Notes: generated by a model from the sequence alone, not told the origin. DNA of 6,001 bases from Chryseobacterium sp. (GCA_030146295.1 JASLCD010000080.1:1-6001), one strand, 5' to 3'. Positions 1 to 5,458 are shown, numbered from the stretch's first letter. Program-made: numbers and translations.

Positions 1-38
1 AAACGGTGTTGAATACTTCAAATAACAATACAAGAAAA

Positions 39-419
39 ATGATCGTCATCCATGGCGGTCATTTTTCGTCTTTAGCCGGTTTCTACGAAGAAGTTTCGCA
101 TGTTCTGATGAAAGATGTGGATTGGAAAGTAGGCACCCTGGACGGCTTTGATGATATCCTGTATGGAGGTTTCGGAGTAATCGAAGGCAAAGAAGAAACA
201 GAAATCATCTGGAAAGAATCCCGGAAATCAAAAGAGGATTTAGGCTTTACTGCTACCCGTGAATTCTATGAAAATAAAATCAGGCAGGGAAAACCTTTCA
301 ACATAGAATTCATTCAGCAGAAATTAGACGAATTGATCTCAGGAAAAGGGCAGACACTTTTTGATATTCTGGCGGAAATAATAGAATCACATGCCAATAT
401 TATATTGAGACTGGAATAA
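39..419 (+). CDS. Barstar-family ribonuclease inhibitor (immunity-type protein)
   Basis: A 126-residue cytosolic protein with no signal peptide, resembling the barstar family, whose members bind and block barnase-type ribonucleases. The N-terminus MIVIHGG matches the family's first beta strand. The segment W29-K-V-G-T-L-D-G-F-D-D-I-L corresponds to barstar's NLDALWD helix, so D35 and D39 stand where barstar's barnase-contacting aspartates do, although the usual Asn before Leu-Asp is Thr here. The C-terminal LFDILAEI...HANIILRLE fits the last helix and strand. At 126 residues it is longer than classical barstar (about 90) because of an extra segment at roughly 68-104. I chose the ATG at 39 because it gives the family N-terminus; a GTG at 6 is in frame and would add 11 Asn/Thr-rich residues. 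Another frame shows a possible tail of a preceding gene ending NGVEYFK-stop at 23-25, 13 nt before this ATG. Whether it protects against a toxin encoded upstream cannot be seen. Confidence 0.82.
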   Translation: MIVIHGGHFSSLAGFYEEVSHVLMKDVDWKVGTLDGFDDILYGGFGVIEGKEETEIIWKESRKSKEDLGFTATREFYENKIRQGKPFNIEFIQQKLDELISGKGQTLFDILAEIIESHANIILRLE

Positions 420-554
420 CGGTAATGAGCAACGATTTTAAGCCATTAAGAATAGTAAAGCTATTACCTTTATAATTCTTCATCTCTTCACAGATCATAA
501 TGGTTCAGATCACTTCGTACAACACGAGTAAAAATACATCTGTTGCTGAGTGAA

Positions 555-616
555 ACGCCCTTGCGAACGAAAACTTGAATTAATATCAATACTTTGTGCC
601 TTTTGCGTTAAAAACT
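555..616. repeat. Degenerate intergenic repeat (TTGCG / TTTGTGCC-TTTTGCGTT units)
   Basis: The 270-bp gap between the barstar-like gene and the esterase gene (420-689) has no convincing ORF. It holds words such as CCTTGCGAACG (559-569) and CTTTGTGCCTTTTGCGTTAA (592-611). As far as I recall, these are typical of a dispersed intergenic repeat in flavobacterial genomes built on TTTGCG/TTTGTGCC units. The copy is degenerate. The rest of the gap shows only weak short hairpins, such as AATAG/CTATT at 451-465, and no clear terminator. The only promoter-like words before 690 are poor matches. Confidence 0.4.
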
Positions 617-689
617 ATGCAATTTGAAAGATATTAATAATTTTTCTCACTATTTTTACTTTAACAAAAAAGGAAACAATAGAAGTTGA

Positions 690-1319
690 ATGAAGAAAAT
701 TACTTACGGGCTGTTCTTCGGTGACAGCATTACCTACGGGGAATATGACGGCATTTTTGGAGGCTGGGTAGATATTCTGAAAAGATATGCCCTGCAGCAA
801 TTTCACGAAGGAAATGGAGATGAGCTCATCTTATTCAATCTGGGAATAGGAGGAGAAACAACAGAAGGATTACTGAAAAGACTTCCCCACGAATTGGCCG
901 CAAGAAATTCTGCCGATGGAAATATCATTTTTTTAAGCTACGGAGCCAATGATCTCGCCGCAAAAGATGGAATACAGATCGTAGATCCTCAAAAATTCAA
1001 GAATAACATGAGTACTGCCATCGCGCATGCCAAAGAATTTTCCAATGAAATCTATCTTGTAAGTATTCTCCCTTTCTCTCAAAAAGTAGATGGAGTGATG
1101 GTAAGTTCCGGGAAAAAAAGAATCAACGGAGATGTTATTGTCTATAATCAAATTCTGAAAGATCTTGCAGCAGAACATTCACTGGGATATATTGATTTTT
1201 ATGCTGCTTTTTTAGAGGATAAAGAGATTTTACTGTCTGCAGATGGTGTACATCCTAACGAAAAAGGCTATGGAATAATGGCTGAAACTGCAATCCCCAT
1301 CATTGAAAAATATTTATAA
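690..1319 (+). CDS. SGNH/GDSL-family esterase/lipase-like hydrolase
   Basis: A complete 209-residue SGNH hydrolase, normal in length for a single-domain family member. Block I is G11-D-S13-I-T with the nucleophile Ser13. Block II is the N50-L-G-I-G-G stretch with the oxyanion Gly at about 54. Block III is G85-A-N87-D. Block V is D185-G-V-H188-P-N, giving the catalytic Asp and His. All four family blocks are intact, so an active ester hydrolase is expected, similar to TesA-type or GDSL lysophospholipase/acetylesterase enzymes; the substrate cannot be told. There is no signal peptide, so it is probably cytoplasmic. The ATG at 690 is preceded by AGAAG about 5 nt upstream, a weak ribosome site. 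The stop codon overlaps the next gene's start (TAATG), so the two are translationally coupled. No strong terminator or full promoter is seen upstream. Confidence 0.93.
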   Translation: MKKITYGLFFGDSITYGEYDGIFGGWVDILKRYALQQFHEGNGDELILFNLGIGGETTEGLLKRLPHELAARNSADGNIIFLSYGANDLAAKDGIQIVDPQKFKNNMSTAIAHAKEFSNEIYLVSILPFSQKVDGVMVSSGKKRINGDVIVYNQILKDLAAEHSLGYIDFYAAFLEDKEILLSADGVHPNEKGYGIMAETAIPIIEKYL

Positions 1320-1651
1320 TGCCGCATTTATTCTCTTACGGAACCTTACAGAAAGAGCAGGTTCAAATGGAAACCTTTGGAAGACTTTTACAAGGTGAAA
1401 AAGATATCTTATCTGGCTATAAAGTAAACATGCTTGAAATTACAGACCCTGAAGTACTGAGAAAAAGCGGTCAGAAATACCATCCTGTACTTCAGTTTTC
1501 AGGAAATAACGATGATCAGGCAGAAGGGATGCTTTTTGAAGTGACTGAAGCAGAAATCCTTCAGGCGGATGAATATGAGGTAGATGATTATAAAAGAATA
1601 GAAACCGTTTTTAAATCCGGCAAGAAGGGATTTATTTACGTCGGTAAATAA
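1319..1651 (+). CDS. Gamma-glutamylcyclotransferase / AIG2-like family protein
   Basis: A 110-residue protein of the gamma-glutamylcyclotransferase-like (AIG2/GGCT) fold. The N-terminal LFSYGTLQ (residues 4-11) is the family's glycine-containing substrate loop (YGTL/YGSN type). The segment A83-D-E-Y-E87-V-D-D-Y-K-R-I matches the LDxYEGxxYxR region, with E87 in the position of the catalytic acid. Enzymes of this fold release 5-oxoproline from gamma-glutamyl amines or dipeptides; the real substrate of bacterial AIG2-like proteins is often unknown. The ATG overlaps the stop of the SGNH hydrolase gene by one base, and no other ribosome site is visible, so translation probably depends on termination of the upstream gene. 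The protein is short but complete, ending K-G-F-I-Y-V-G-K. It is cytosolic, with no signal peptide. Confidence 0.86.
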   Translation: MPHLFSYGTLQKEQVQMETFGRLLQGEKDILSGYKVNMLEITDPEVLRKSGQKYHPVLQFSGNNDDQAEGMLFEVTEAEILQADEYEVDDYKRIETVFKSGKKGFIYVGK

Positions 1652-1680
1652 TCATTGAGCAAAGCGAAGCAATCTCAAAC
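1652..1680. repeat. Degenerate GCAATCTC-type dispersed palindrome, copy 1
   Basis: It begins on the base after the stop codon of the preceding gene. It has short complementary ends, TTGAG (1655-1659) and CTCAA (1674-1678), around the core GCAAAGCGAAGCAATCT. It resembles a decayed member of the widespread CATTGCGAG...GAAGCAATCTC palindromic repeat seen in many bacterial genomes (family recall, not a search). It is a diverged direct repeat of 1743-1771. Confidence 0.5.
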
Positions 1681-1742
1681 AAGAAATAGAAACACTAAGT
1701 TCAGGTGATTTTATCTCTGATAAAATTTCAACGGCATATTTA

Positions 1743-1771
1743 TCATTCCGGGCAAAGCAAGGAATCTAAAC
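1743..1771. repeat. Degenerate GCAATCTC-type dispersed palindrome, copy 2
   Basis: It aligns with 1652-1680 over 29 bp, sharing TCATT, GCAAAGC, AATCT and AAAC with small gaps. Its own ends form ATTCC (1745-1749 region) against GGAAT (1761-1765). The two copies are direct repeats about 90 bp apart and clearly diverged from each other. Confidence 0.45.
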
Positions 1772-1826
1772 TTGAATATTCTCTCGCAGATTTCGCAGAT
1801 AGAGCAGATTATTAATTTAGATTCCT
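1760..1826. repeat. Inverted repeat pair enclosing 9-bp CGCAGATTT-type units
   Basis: AGGAATCTAAA (1760-1770) is repeated exactly in inverted form as TTTAGATTCCT (1816-1826). Between the arms lie three 9-bp tandem units: CGCAGATTT (1785-1793), CGCAGATAG (1794-1802) and AGCAGATTA (1803-1811). Strings of CGCAGATTT units are, to my knowledge, a common intergenic repeat in Chryseobacterium and relatives. The right arm continues into a small hairpin, ATTCC/GGAAT at 1821-1832. Confidence 0.5.
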
Positions 1827-1938
1827 GGGGAATGGGCAAAGACACCGTAAATAGCTTTGGTAACAGGTCTTAGTGTAGATAAATTACATTTTAAACACAA
1901 ATAATGATTTCCTAATACACCAATGAATATTCAATAGG

Positions 1939-1990
1939 AACGGGCTTTAACCCGTTTATCTGAAACCTAACATTCAAATGGCTTTAGCCA
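1939..1990. repeat. Paired GGGCTTTAaCCC / GGCTTTAGCC palindromes
   Basis: Two small palindromes lie in tandem: AACGGG-CTTTAA-CCCGTT (1939-1956) and TGGCT-TT-AGCCA (1979-1990), with a 22-bp spacer. This two-hairpin arrangement with CTTTA loops is the form I recognise as a dispersed intergenic element of flavobacterial genomes. The first copy has one substitution from the usual GGGCTTTAGCCC. Confidence 0.55.
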
Positions 1991-2034
1991 AAATTTAAAA
2001 ACAATATCCTATTCAGTCATTTTTTAAAACCTCC

Positions 2035-2050
2035 TGACACCACCTTGTCA
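2035..2050. promoter_or_regulatory. Possible operator: TGACA-N6-TGTCA inverted repeat
   Basis: A perfect 5-bp inverted repeat with a 6-bp spacer (TGACA 2035-2039, TGTCA 2046-2050) overlaps the upstream part of the promoter for the GyrI-like gene. A third half-site-like TGTCC lies at 2056-2060. Position and symmetry suggest a regulator-binding site; the regulator is not identifiable here. Confidence 0.4.
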
Positions 2051-2069
2051 CAACCTGTCCTTACCTTTG
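2045..2069 (+). promoter_or_regulatory. Promoter for the GyrI-like gene (TTG...TACCTTTG)
   Basis: TACCTTTG at 2062-2069 is an exact match to the Bacteroidota -7 consensus TAnnTTTG. A TTG at 2045-2047 is a possible -33 element, but the 14-bp gap is shorter than the usual 19-20 bp. The predicted start of transcription is about 2076, giving a leader of about 16 nt before the ATG at 2092, with no Shine-Dalgarno sequence. Confidence 0.6.
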
Positions 2070-2091
2070 TCTTACAACAAAAAATCAAAAA

Positions 2092-2550
2092 ATGAATAAC
2101 GTGAAAGTAGAACCTTTTAAGGTTATCGGAATCTCAGTAAGAACAACCAATGAAAATGGACAGGCAGCAAAAGATATTCCTGTGTTATGGGAAAAATTGA
2201 TCAGCGGAGATATTCTCAATTCAATTCCAAATAAGATAGACAATACCATTTATTCCATCTATACAGATTACGAAAAAGACCATACAAAGCCTTATACAAC
2301 AGTTCTTGGATGTAAAGTACAAAACCTGGATAGTATCCCTGAAGGAATGGCAGGTTATTCATTTGACGGCGGAGATTATGTGAAATTTACCACAAAAGGA
2401 GACCTTTCAAATGGATTGGTCATCAATGAATGGCTGAAAATCTGGGAAATGGATCTGGGAAGAATATTTACCGCCGATTTTGAAGTCTATGGAACAAAAG
2501 CACAAAACCCATCAGATGCCGGAGTAGATATTTTCATCGCTGTGAAATAA
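2092..2550 (+). CDS. GyrI-like / AraC-type effector-binding domain protein, stand-alone
   Basis: A 152-residue single-domain protein resembling the GyrI-like small-molecule-binding domain (also called the bacterial transcription activator effector-binding domain). That domain usually binds hydrophobic or cationic ligands. Supporting segments are IPVLWEKL (29-36), I-Y-S-I-Y-T-D-Y (53-60) leading into YTTVLGCKV (68-76), the P83-E-G-M-A-G-Y stretch, W114/W118, DFEVYG (129-134) and the final strand VDIFIAVK. No helix-turn-helix is present, so it is not a DNA-binding regulator by itself. Such stand-alone proteins may sequester ligands or act as small hydrolases. No signal peptide is seen. It is a monocistronic gene with its own promoter and a possible operator just upstream. 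An inverted repeat, CTGTGAAA/TTTCACAG (2540-2547, 2571-2578), spans the stop codon. The domain assignment is by recognised pattern; the ligand is unknown. Confidence 0.8.
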   Translation: MNNVKVEPFKVIGISVRTTNENGQAAKDIPVLWEKLISGDILNSIPNKIDNTIYSIYTDYEKDHTKPYTTVLGCKVQNLDSIPEGMAGYSFDGGDYVKFTTKGDLSNGLVINEWLKIWEMDLGRIFTADFEVYGTKAQNPSDAGVDIFIAVK

Positions 2551-2578
2551 AAAAGTGAAAAATTTTCTGCTTTCACAG
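2540..2578 (+). terminator. Weak hairpin across the end of the GyrI-like gene
   Basis: CTGTGAAA (2540-2547) and TTTCACAG (2571-2578) are exact inverted repeats, and an inner GTGAAA (2555-2560) can pair with the same right arm instead. There is no clean U tract after the right arm, so terminator activity is uncertain. It could be an alternative-pairing RNA stability element. Confidence 0.3.
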
Positions 2579-2600
2579 ACTTTTGAACTGAAGACGTGAA

Positions 2601-2655
2601 ATTCCCCTCCTCTGGAGGGGTGGCAAAAATTCAAAGAATTCTTGACGGGGTGGTT
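2601..2655. repeat. CCCCTCC-TCT-GGAGGGG dispersed element
   Basis: It starts with a GC-rich hairpin, CCCCTCC (2604-2610) and GGAGGGG (2614-2620) with a 3-nt loop. A second small hairpin follows, AATTC/GAATT (2628-2640), and then TTGACGGGGTGGTTT (2642-2655). I recognise this order as an intergenic repeat frequent in flavobacterial genomes. It lies between convergent genes (the GyrI-like gene and dgkA), so the hairpin may also help end transcripts from both sides, though it lacks a U tract. Confidence 0.55.
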
Positions 2656-2684
2656 TAGCAGCATTTGTCAACAATTCCCCAGTT

Positions 2685-3041
2685 TTACCCGAAAACATAT
2701 TTCCAGTATACCAAAATCCCGACAATCACCGATGCAATAGCGGTCAGCACTACAGCCGCCGCCGCAATATCTTTAATAAAGCCGATTCTTTTGTCAAAAT
2801 CAGGCTGAATCATATCACAGATCTTTTCAATCGCAGTATTGAAAATTTCAGCACTTAAAACAGCGAAAGAAGCAATGAAAACCAATGCCGCATCTGTGTT
2901 GTTCAGTCTGAAATAAAAAATAAAGAAGAGATTGACAAAGAATGCCAGCAGCTCAATCTGAAAGTTTCTTTCAGTTTTTACCATCATGAAAACACCCCTG
3001 AAAGCATTGAGAAAACTTTTATGAATGGGAGGTTTTTGCAT
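2685..3041 (-). CDS. dgkA: Diacylglycerol kinase family, integral membrane (DgkA-type)
   Basis: A 118-residue inner-membrane lipid kinase of the small DgkA family (E. coli DgkA is 122 residues). It phosphorylates diacylglycerol, or undecaprenol in Gram-positive relatives, using ATP. Visible family signatures are E24-R-N26-F near the start, S63-A-E65-I-F-N68-T-A-I-E72-K-I-C-D76 (the catalytic/metal-binding core) and K90-D91-I-A-A-A-A (ATP-binding). Hydrophobic segments at about 30-45, 51-64 and 92-112 give the usual three membrane helices. The start is the ATG at 3041. A TTG at 3062 would add seven residues, but it lies inside the -7 promoter element (3060-3067), which makes the ATG much more likely. 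The gene is divergent from dnaN. The kinase recycles lipid by-products such as those from periplasmic glucan or lipid-modification reactions; the exact substrate here is inferred from the family. Confidence 0.93.
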   Translation of the reverse strand: MQKPPIHKSFLNAFRGVFMMVKTERNFQIELLAFFVNLFFIFYFRLNNTDAALVFIASFAVLSAEIFNTAIEKICDMIQPDFDKRIGFIKDIAAAAVVLTAIASVIVGILVYWKYVFG

Positions 3042-3059
3042 GATTTCAATCTTTTCAGA

Positions 3060-3067
3060 CAAAGATA
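3060..3067 (-). promoter_or_regulatory. dgkA promoter -7 element (TATCTTTG)
   Basis: Read on the minus strand, 3067-3060 is TATCTTTG, an exact TAnnTTTG match. Transcription would start at about 3053, leaving a leader of about 12 nt before the ATG at 3041. No TTTG is found at the -33 distance. The element supports the ATG rather than the upstream TTG as the dgkA start. Confidence 0.55.
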
Positions 3068-3077
3068 GGCTTTGTAT

Positions 3078-3108
3078 TTTGATTGTTGTGAATTATCTTT
3101 TATATTTG
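3078..3108 (+). promoter_or_regulatory. Full-consensus promoter, TTTG-N19-TATATTTG
   Basis: TTTG at 3078-3081 and TATATTTG at 3101-3108 are separated by 19 bp, matching both elements and the spacing of the Bacteroidota housekeeping promoter. It points toward dnaN. Transcription from about 3113 would give a 260-nt leader before dnaN, or a separate small RNA; no ORF directly behind it is convincing. Confidence 0.6.
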
Positions 3109-3320
3109 AAATACGGTATTATAAAAGAAAATAATCAATATTTATTCTGTTTTGCCTGGAATACTTATGTTTTAATAGGTTTTGAAGGGAAAAAGCGTCA
3201 ATACGAATCGGAATCTGATGAATATTTTGATGTAAATTACAGGATCGGGAGAAATATAACCATAATGTCAAGACTCAAAACAAATTAAGGATCTTTGTTA
3301 AAAACTCCTCCATATTATTC

Positions 3321-3351
3321 TTTTCTTTGTTGTATCTATTTATTATATTTG
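3321..3351 (+). promoter_or_regulatory. dnaN-proximal promoter (TATATTTG -7 element)
   Basis: TATATTTG at 3344-3351 is an exact -7 match. At the 19-bp spacing the -33 position holds TTTT (3321-3324) rather than TTTG; a true TTTG at 3326-3329 is only 14 bp away. Transcription would start near 3357, leaving a leader of about 17 nt before the dnaN ATG. Confidence 0.6.
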
Positions 3352-3373
3352 TAGAAACTTATTTTATAAATCT

Positions 3374-4504
3374 ATGAAATTTATTATTTCAAGTGGTGAA
3401 CTGCAGAAGGCGTTGCAAACTGTAAGTGGCGTAATATCAAGCTCTCAATCGAGACCGATTTTAGAAAACTATCTTTTTGAATTAGACGGAAATAATGTTA
3501 CCATTACAGCATCTGACGGCGAGACAACTCTTGTTACTTCTTTGGAAGTAAAGTCTGATGATACAGGTAAATTTGCTGTTCCTGCTAAAATTTTTCAGGA
3601 TTTTATCAAGACCTATGGTGAACAGCCTCTGACATTTGTTGTAAAAGACAATGCCGAAGGTACAGGAAGCCAGCTTGAGATTTTAGATGAAAAAGATAAT
3701 TTCGCAGTAGCATTAGACAATGCTGATGACTATCCTGAATTGCCAGAATTTGACGCTTCACAAAGTGTTACAATGCCGGCTGGGGTTTTATCTGAAGCTT
3801 TGACAAACACACTATTCGCTACAAGTAACGACTCTCTTCGTCCGGTAATGACAGGAGTTCTTTTCCAGTTTGGAGAAAACGAAACCAATTTCGTTTCTAC
3901 AGACTCCCACAGATTGGTGGTGTACAAAAGAGCAGATCTTATGAATGCTGAGCCGATGGAGTTTATCATGCCTAAAAAGCCTCTTAACATTTTCAAAAAT
4001 ATTCTGGCAAGTTCCAACGAAGACGTTACCATCGACTTCAATGAGAATATGGCTAAGTTTACTTTTGGTAAGCATATCTGGATCTGTAGACTGATTGATG
4101 GGAAATATCCAAACTATACGGCGGTAATTCCAAAGGAAAACCCGAATGTATTGACAATCAACAGAAATCTTTTATTAGGAGCGATCAAAAGAGCTTCTAT
4201 CATGTCCAATAAATCTACCAATCAGGTAAGATTCAAGCTTTCCGGAAATATTCTTCACCTTCATGCAGAAGATACCGAATATGCAAACAAAGCAGACATG
4301 CAGATCCCTTGTGACTACAACGGAGAAGATATCAATATTGGATTCAGTTCTAAATTTTTAACAGAAATGCTGACGATCTTAGGTTCTGACGATATCACGA
4401 TGAAAATGTCTCAACCTAACAGACCAGGAATCATTGAACCTCTTGACGGTCTTGAAGAAAACGAAAATATATTAATGCTTTCAATGCCGGTAATCGGGTT
4501 GTAA
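3374..4504 (+). CDS. dnaN: DNA polymerase III subunit beta (sliding clamp)
   Basis: A complete 376-residue beta clamp, the usual length for Bacteroidota DnaN. It forms a dimeric ring around DNA that tethers the replicative polymerase and other replication and repair proteins. It has the three repeated clamp domains of about 125 residues each (roughly 1-124, 125-253 and 254-376). Recognisable conserved stretches are MKFIISSGELQKAL at the start with S26-R-P-I-L-E-N-Y, the domain 2 RPVMTGVLF (156-164), STDSHRLVVYK (175-185), DGKYPNYTAVIP (242-253), and the C-terminal MLSMPVIGL, which corresponds to the MPMRL end that contributes to the client-binding cleft. The start ATG has an A/T-rich leader without a Shine-Dalgarno site, as is normal in this phylum. 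It stands alone, not beside dnaA, and ends 16 bp before a strong symmetrical terminator. Two candidate promoters lie upstream. Confidence 0.98.
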   Translation: MKFIISSGELQKALQTVSGVISSSQSRPILENYLFELDGNNVTITASDGETTLVTSLEVKSDDTGKFAVPAKIFQDFIKTYGEQPLTFVVKDNAEGTGSQLEILDEKDNFAVALDNADDYPELPEFDASQSVTMPAGVLSEALTNTLFATSNDSLRPVMTGVLFQFGENETNFVSTDSHRLVVYKRADLMNAEPMEFIMPKKPLNIFKNILASSNEDVTIDFNENMAKFTFGKHIWICRLIDGKYPNYTAVIPKENPNVLTINRNLLLGAIKRASIMSNKSTNQVRFKLSGNILHLHAEDTEYANKADMQIPCDYNGEDINIGFSSKFLTEMLTILGSDDITMKMSQPNRPGIIEPLDGLEENENILMLSMPVIGL

Positions 4505-4520
4505 CATTAGAATAACAAAT

Positions 4521-4554
4521 ACAAATAAAGCCGGAATTTTCCGGCTTTATTTGT
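4521..4554. terminator. Bidirectional terminator between dnaN and the GLPGLI gene
   Basis: ACAAATAAAGCCGGAA (4521-4536) and TTCCGGCTTTATTTGT (4539-4554) are perfect 16-bp inverted repeats with only two bases between them. The GC core GCCGGA/TCCGGC is followed by T-rich sequence on both strands. It therefore fits a rho-independent terminator for dnaN (+) and for the convergent GLPGLI gene (-), whose stop is 20 bp away. Confidence 0.9.
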
Positions 4555-4573
4555 GAATTAGTGTTTGATAATT

Positions 4574-5407
4574 TTATTTAAAATCAATTTTTTGATTTAG
4601 TTCTATAGGATTGTTTTTTTCTCTTAAACTTTTTTGAATTTCAAAAGTTGATTCTCTGAAATTTAACTTTTTCATTCCACCATTTCCATCATCAGTCATT
4701 GCTTTATATCCTGATGTTTTTATGTATGCATAAGGATCATTATAGAAATCCTGCATAAGCTTTTTGAATACTCCCCAATTGATTTTTTTTCCACCATTCT
4801 CTTCTGATGTATATAAATTTTTATGGTCAAATTTTTGAGTTTTAATTAATCGGAATGAATAATCTTCCTTATCATCATATATTTCTATAATCAAGCCAGG
4901 CAAACCATGAAATATATATGGTCCTTCTGATATTTGAATCTCGTGAGAAAACCATGCTGTCCAATGTCTGTCTCCATATGTTGTTTTAGCTTTTTGACAT
5001 TTTATATTTCCAATCATTCTGGTATCGTCAGATAATGTCCAATTCATGACATTAGTAATTGGAATGTAAAATTTATCTCTGCTTATCATTGATGTGAAAT
5101 ATCTGAAAAATTGATTTGATTTTAGGTTCTTTTTCAGATATATTTGCTCATTAATATTAGGATAACCCATTCCATAGCCATTTCCATAATAGATCATAGA
5201 ATCTGATTTTTTTCTTGTATCATCACGAAAAACTGATTCCTTATTTAGAATATCCAGATAATATATTTTTGATTTTGTGTTTTTATATAATGTTGAAGGT
5301 TTATAGACAAGCTCATACATAATTGTCAAACTTTGAGAAGGAACAATAATATATGCAAGGTAAAAAAGAAGTAAAATGACTTTTTTAAAAGTATATTTAT
5401 TATACAT
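4574..5407 (-). CDS. GLPGLI family protein, exported, function unknown
   Basis: A 277-residue protein of the GLPGLI family (TIGR01200), found in Bacteroidota and named for the motif seen here exactly: H167-G-L-P-G-L-I173 in the context W149-T-A-W-F-S...G-P-Y-I-F-H-GLPGLI-I-E-I-Y-D. The N-terminus (about 1-26) has lysines and a hydrophobic stretch VILLLFYLAYIIVPS followed by QS, a likely signal peptide. The mature protein is thus probably periplasmic or surface-associated and beta-rich. Length is typical and the gene looks intact; a single Cys (C137) lies in the mature part. The family's function is not established. It is the second gene of a minus-strand pair, 51 bp behind a small Cys-rich peptide gene, with a strong hairpin between. 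Codon use is extremely AT-rich compared with dnaN. The ATG at 5407 gives the signal peptide; no Shine-Dalgarno site is seen. Confidence 0.9.
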   Translation of the reverse strand: MYNKYTFKKVILLLFYLAYIIVPSQSLTIMYELVYKPSTLYKNTKSKIYYLDILNKESVFRDDTRKKSDSMIYYGNGYGMGYPNINEQIYLKKNLKSNQFFRYFTSMISRDKFYIPITNVMNWTLSDDTRMIGNIKCQKAKTTYGDRHWTAWFSHEIQISEGPYIFHGLPGLIIEIYDDKEDYSFRLIKTQKFDHKNLYTSEENGGKKINWGVFKKLMQDFYNDPYAYIKTSGYKAMTDDGNGGMKKLNFRESTFEIQKSLREKNNPIELNQKIDFK

Positions 5408-5425
5408 TTTTAGTTTATTATAAAT

Positions 5426-5449
5426 CCCCTCTTTTACAAAAAAGAGGGG
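5426..5449 (-). terminator. Strong hairpin between peptide gene and GLPGLI gene
   Basis: CCCCTCTTTT (5426-5435) and AAAAGAGGGG (5440-5449) form a perfect 10-bp stem with a 4-nt loop. It lies in the 51-bp gap of the minus-strand gene pair. Downstream on the minus strand comes ATTTATAATAA, not a pure U tract, so it is either a leaky terminator/attenuator or a 3' stabiliser. Either would favour more peptide mRNA than GLPGLI mRNA. Confidence 0.6.
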
Positions 5450-5458
5450 GTAAATTAT

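Larger units (their letters stand above)
1652..2091. other. 440-bp gene-free, repeat-rich intergenic region
   Basis: No ORF with a plausible start or family match is found here on either strand. The stretch is a mosaic of degenerate short repeats listed separately: GCAATCTC-type copies at 1652-1680 and 1743-1771, an inverted repeat pair at 1760-1826 enclosing CGCAGATTT units, and the GGCTTTAGCC-type pair at 1939-1990. A promoter and possible operator for the next gene lie at 2035-2069. A lone TAGCTTTG (1852-1859) matches the -7 consensus but has no -33 element and no gene close behind. No RNA gene is recognised. Confidence 0.6.
3042..3373. other. Divergent dgkA-dnaN intergenic region
   Basis: This 332-bp stretch has no supported gene. 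A frame open at 3025-3288 on the plus strand overlaps dgkA antisense and encodes nothing I recognise. The region holds three promoter-like elements, listed separately: the dgkA -7 element (3060-3067, minus), a full-consensus plus-strand promoter (3078-3108), and the dnaN-proximal -7 element (3344-3351). Confidence 0.6.

Noticed and set aside
615..1178. Minus-strand ORFs at 615-806 and 933-1178
   Set aside because: They are antisense to the SGNH hydrolase gene and encode low-complexity translations with no recognisable motif.
1743..1830. CRISPR array from the repeated CGCAGAT units
   Set aside because: The units are only 9 bp, directly adjacent and without spacers; no cas gene is present.
1852..1859. 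TAGCTTTG as a promoter
   Set aside because: It matches the -7 element but has no -33 element and no gene starts within 230 bp; it is likely chance in AT-rich DNA.
3042..3062. TTG at 3062 as the dgkA start
   Set aside because: The TTG is part of the TATCTTTG -7 element (3060-3067), and the ATG at 3041 gives a family-typical 118-residue protein.
3025..3288. 87-codon plus-strand ORF in the dgkA-dnaN gap
   Set aside because: It overlaps the start of dgkA antisense, spans promoter elements of both directions, and its translation has no recognisable family pattern. The only in-frame ATGs lie before the promoter at 3078-3108 or a few codons from its end.
3730..4075. Minus-strand ORFs of 103 and 87 codons inside dnaN
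   Set aside because: They lie wholly antisense to a well-conserved dnaN, without family resemblance or a promoter.
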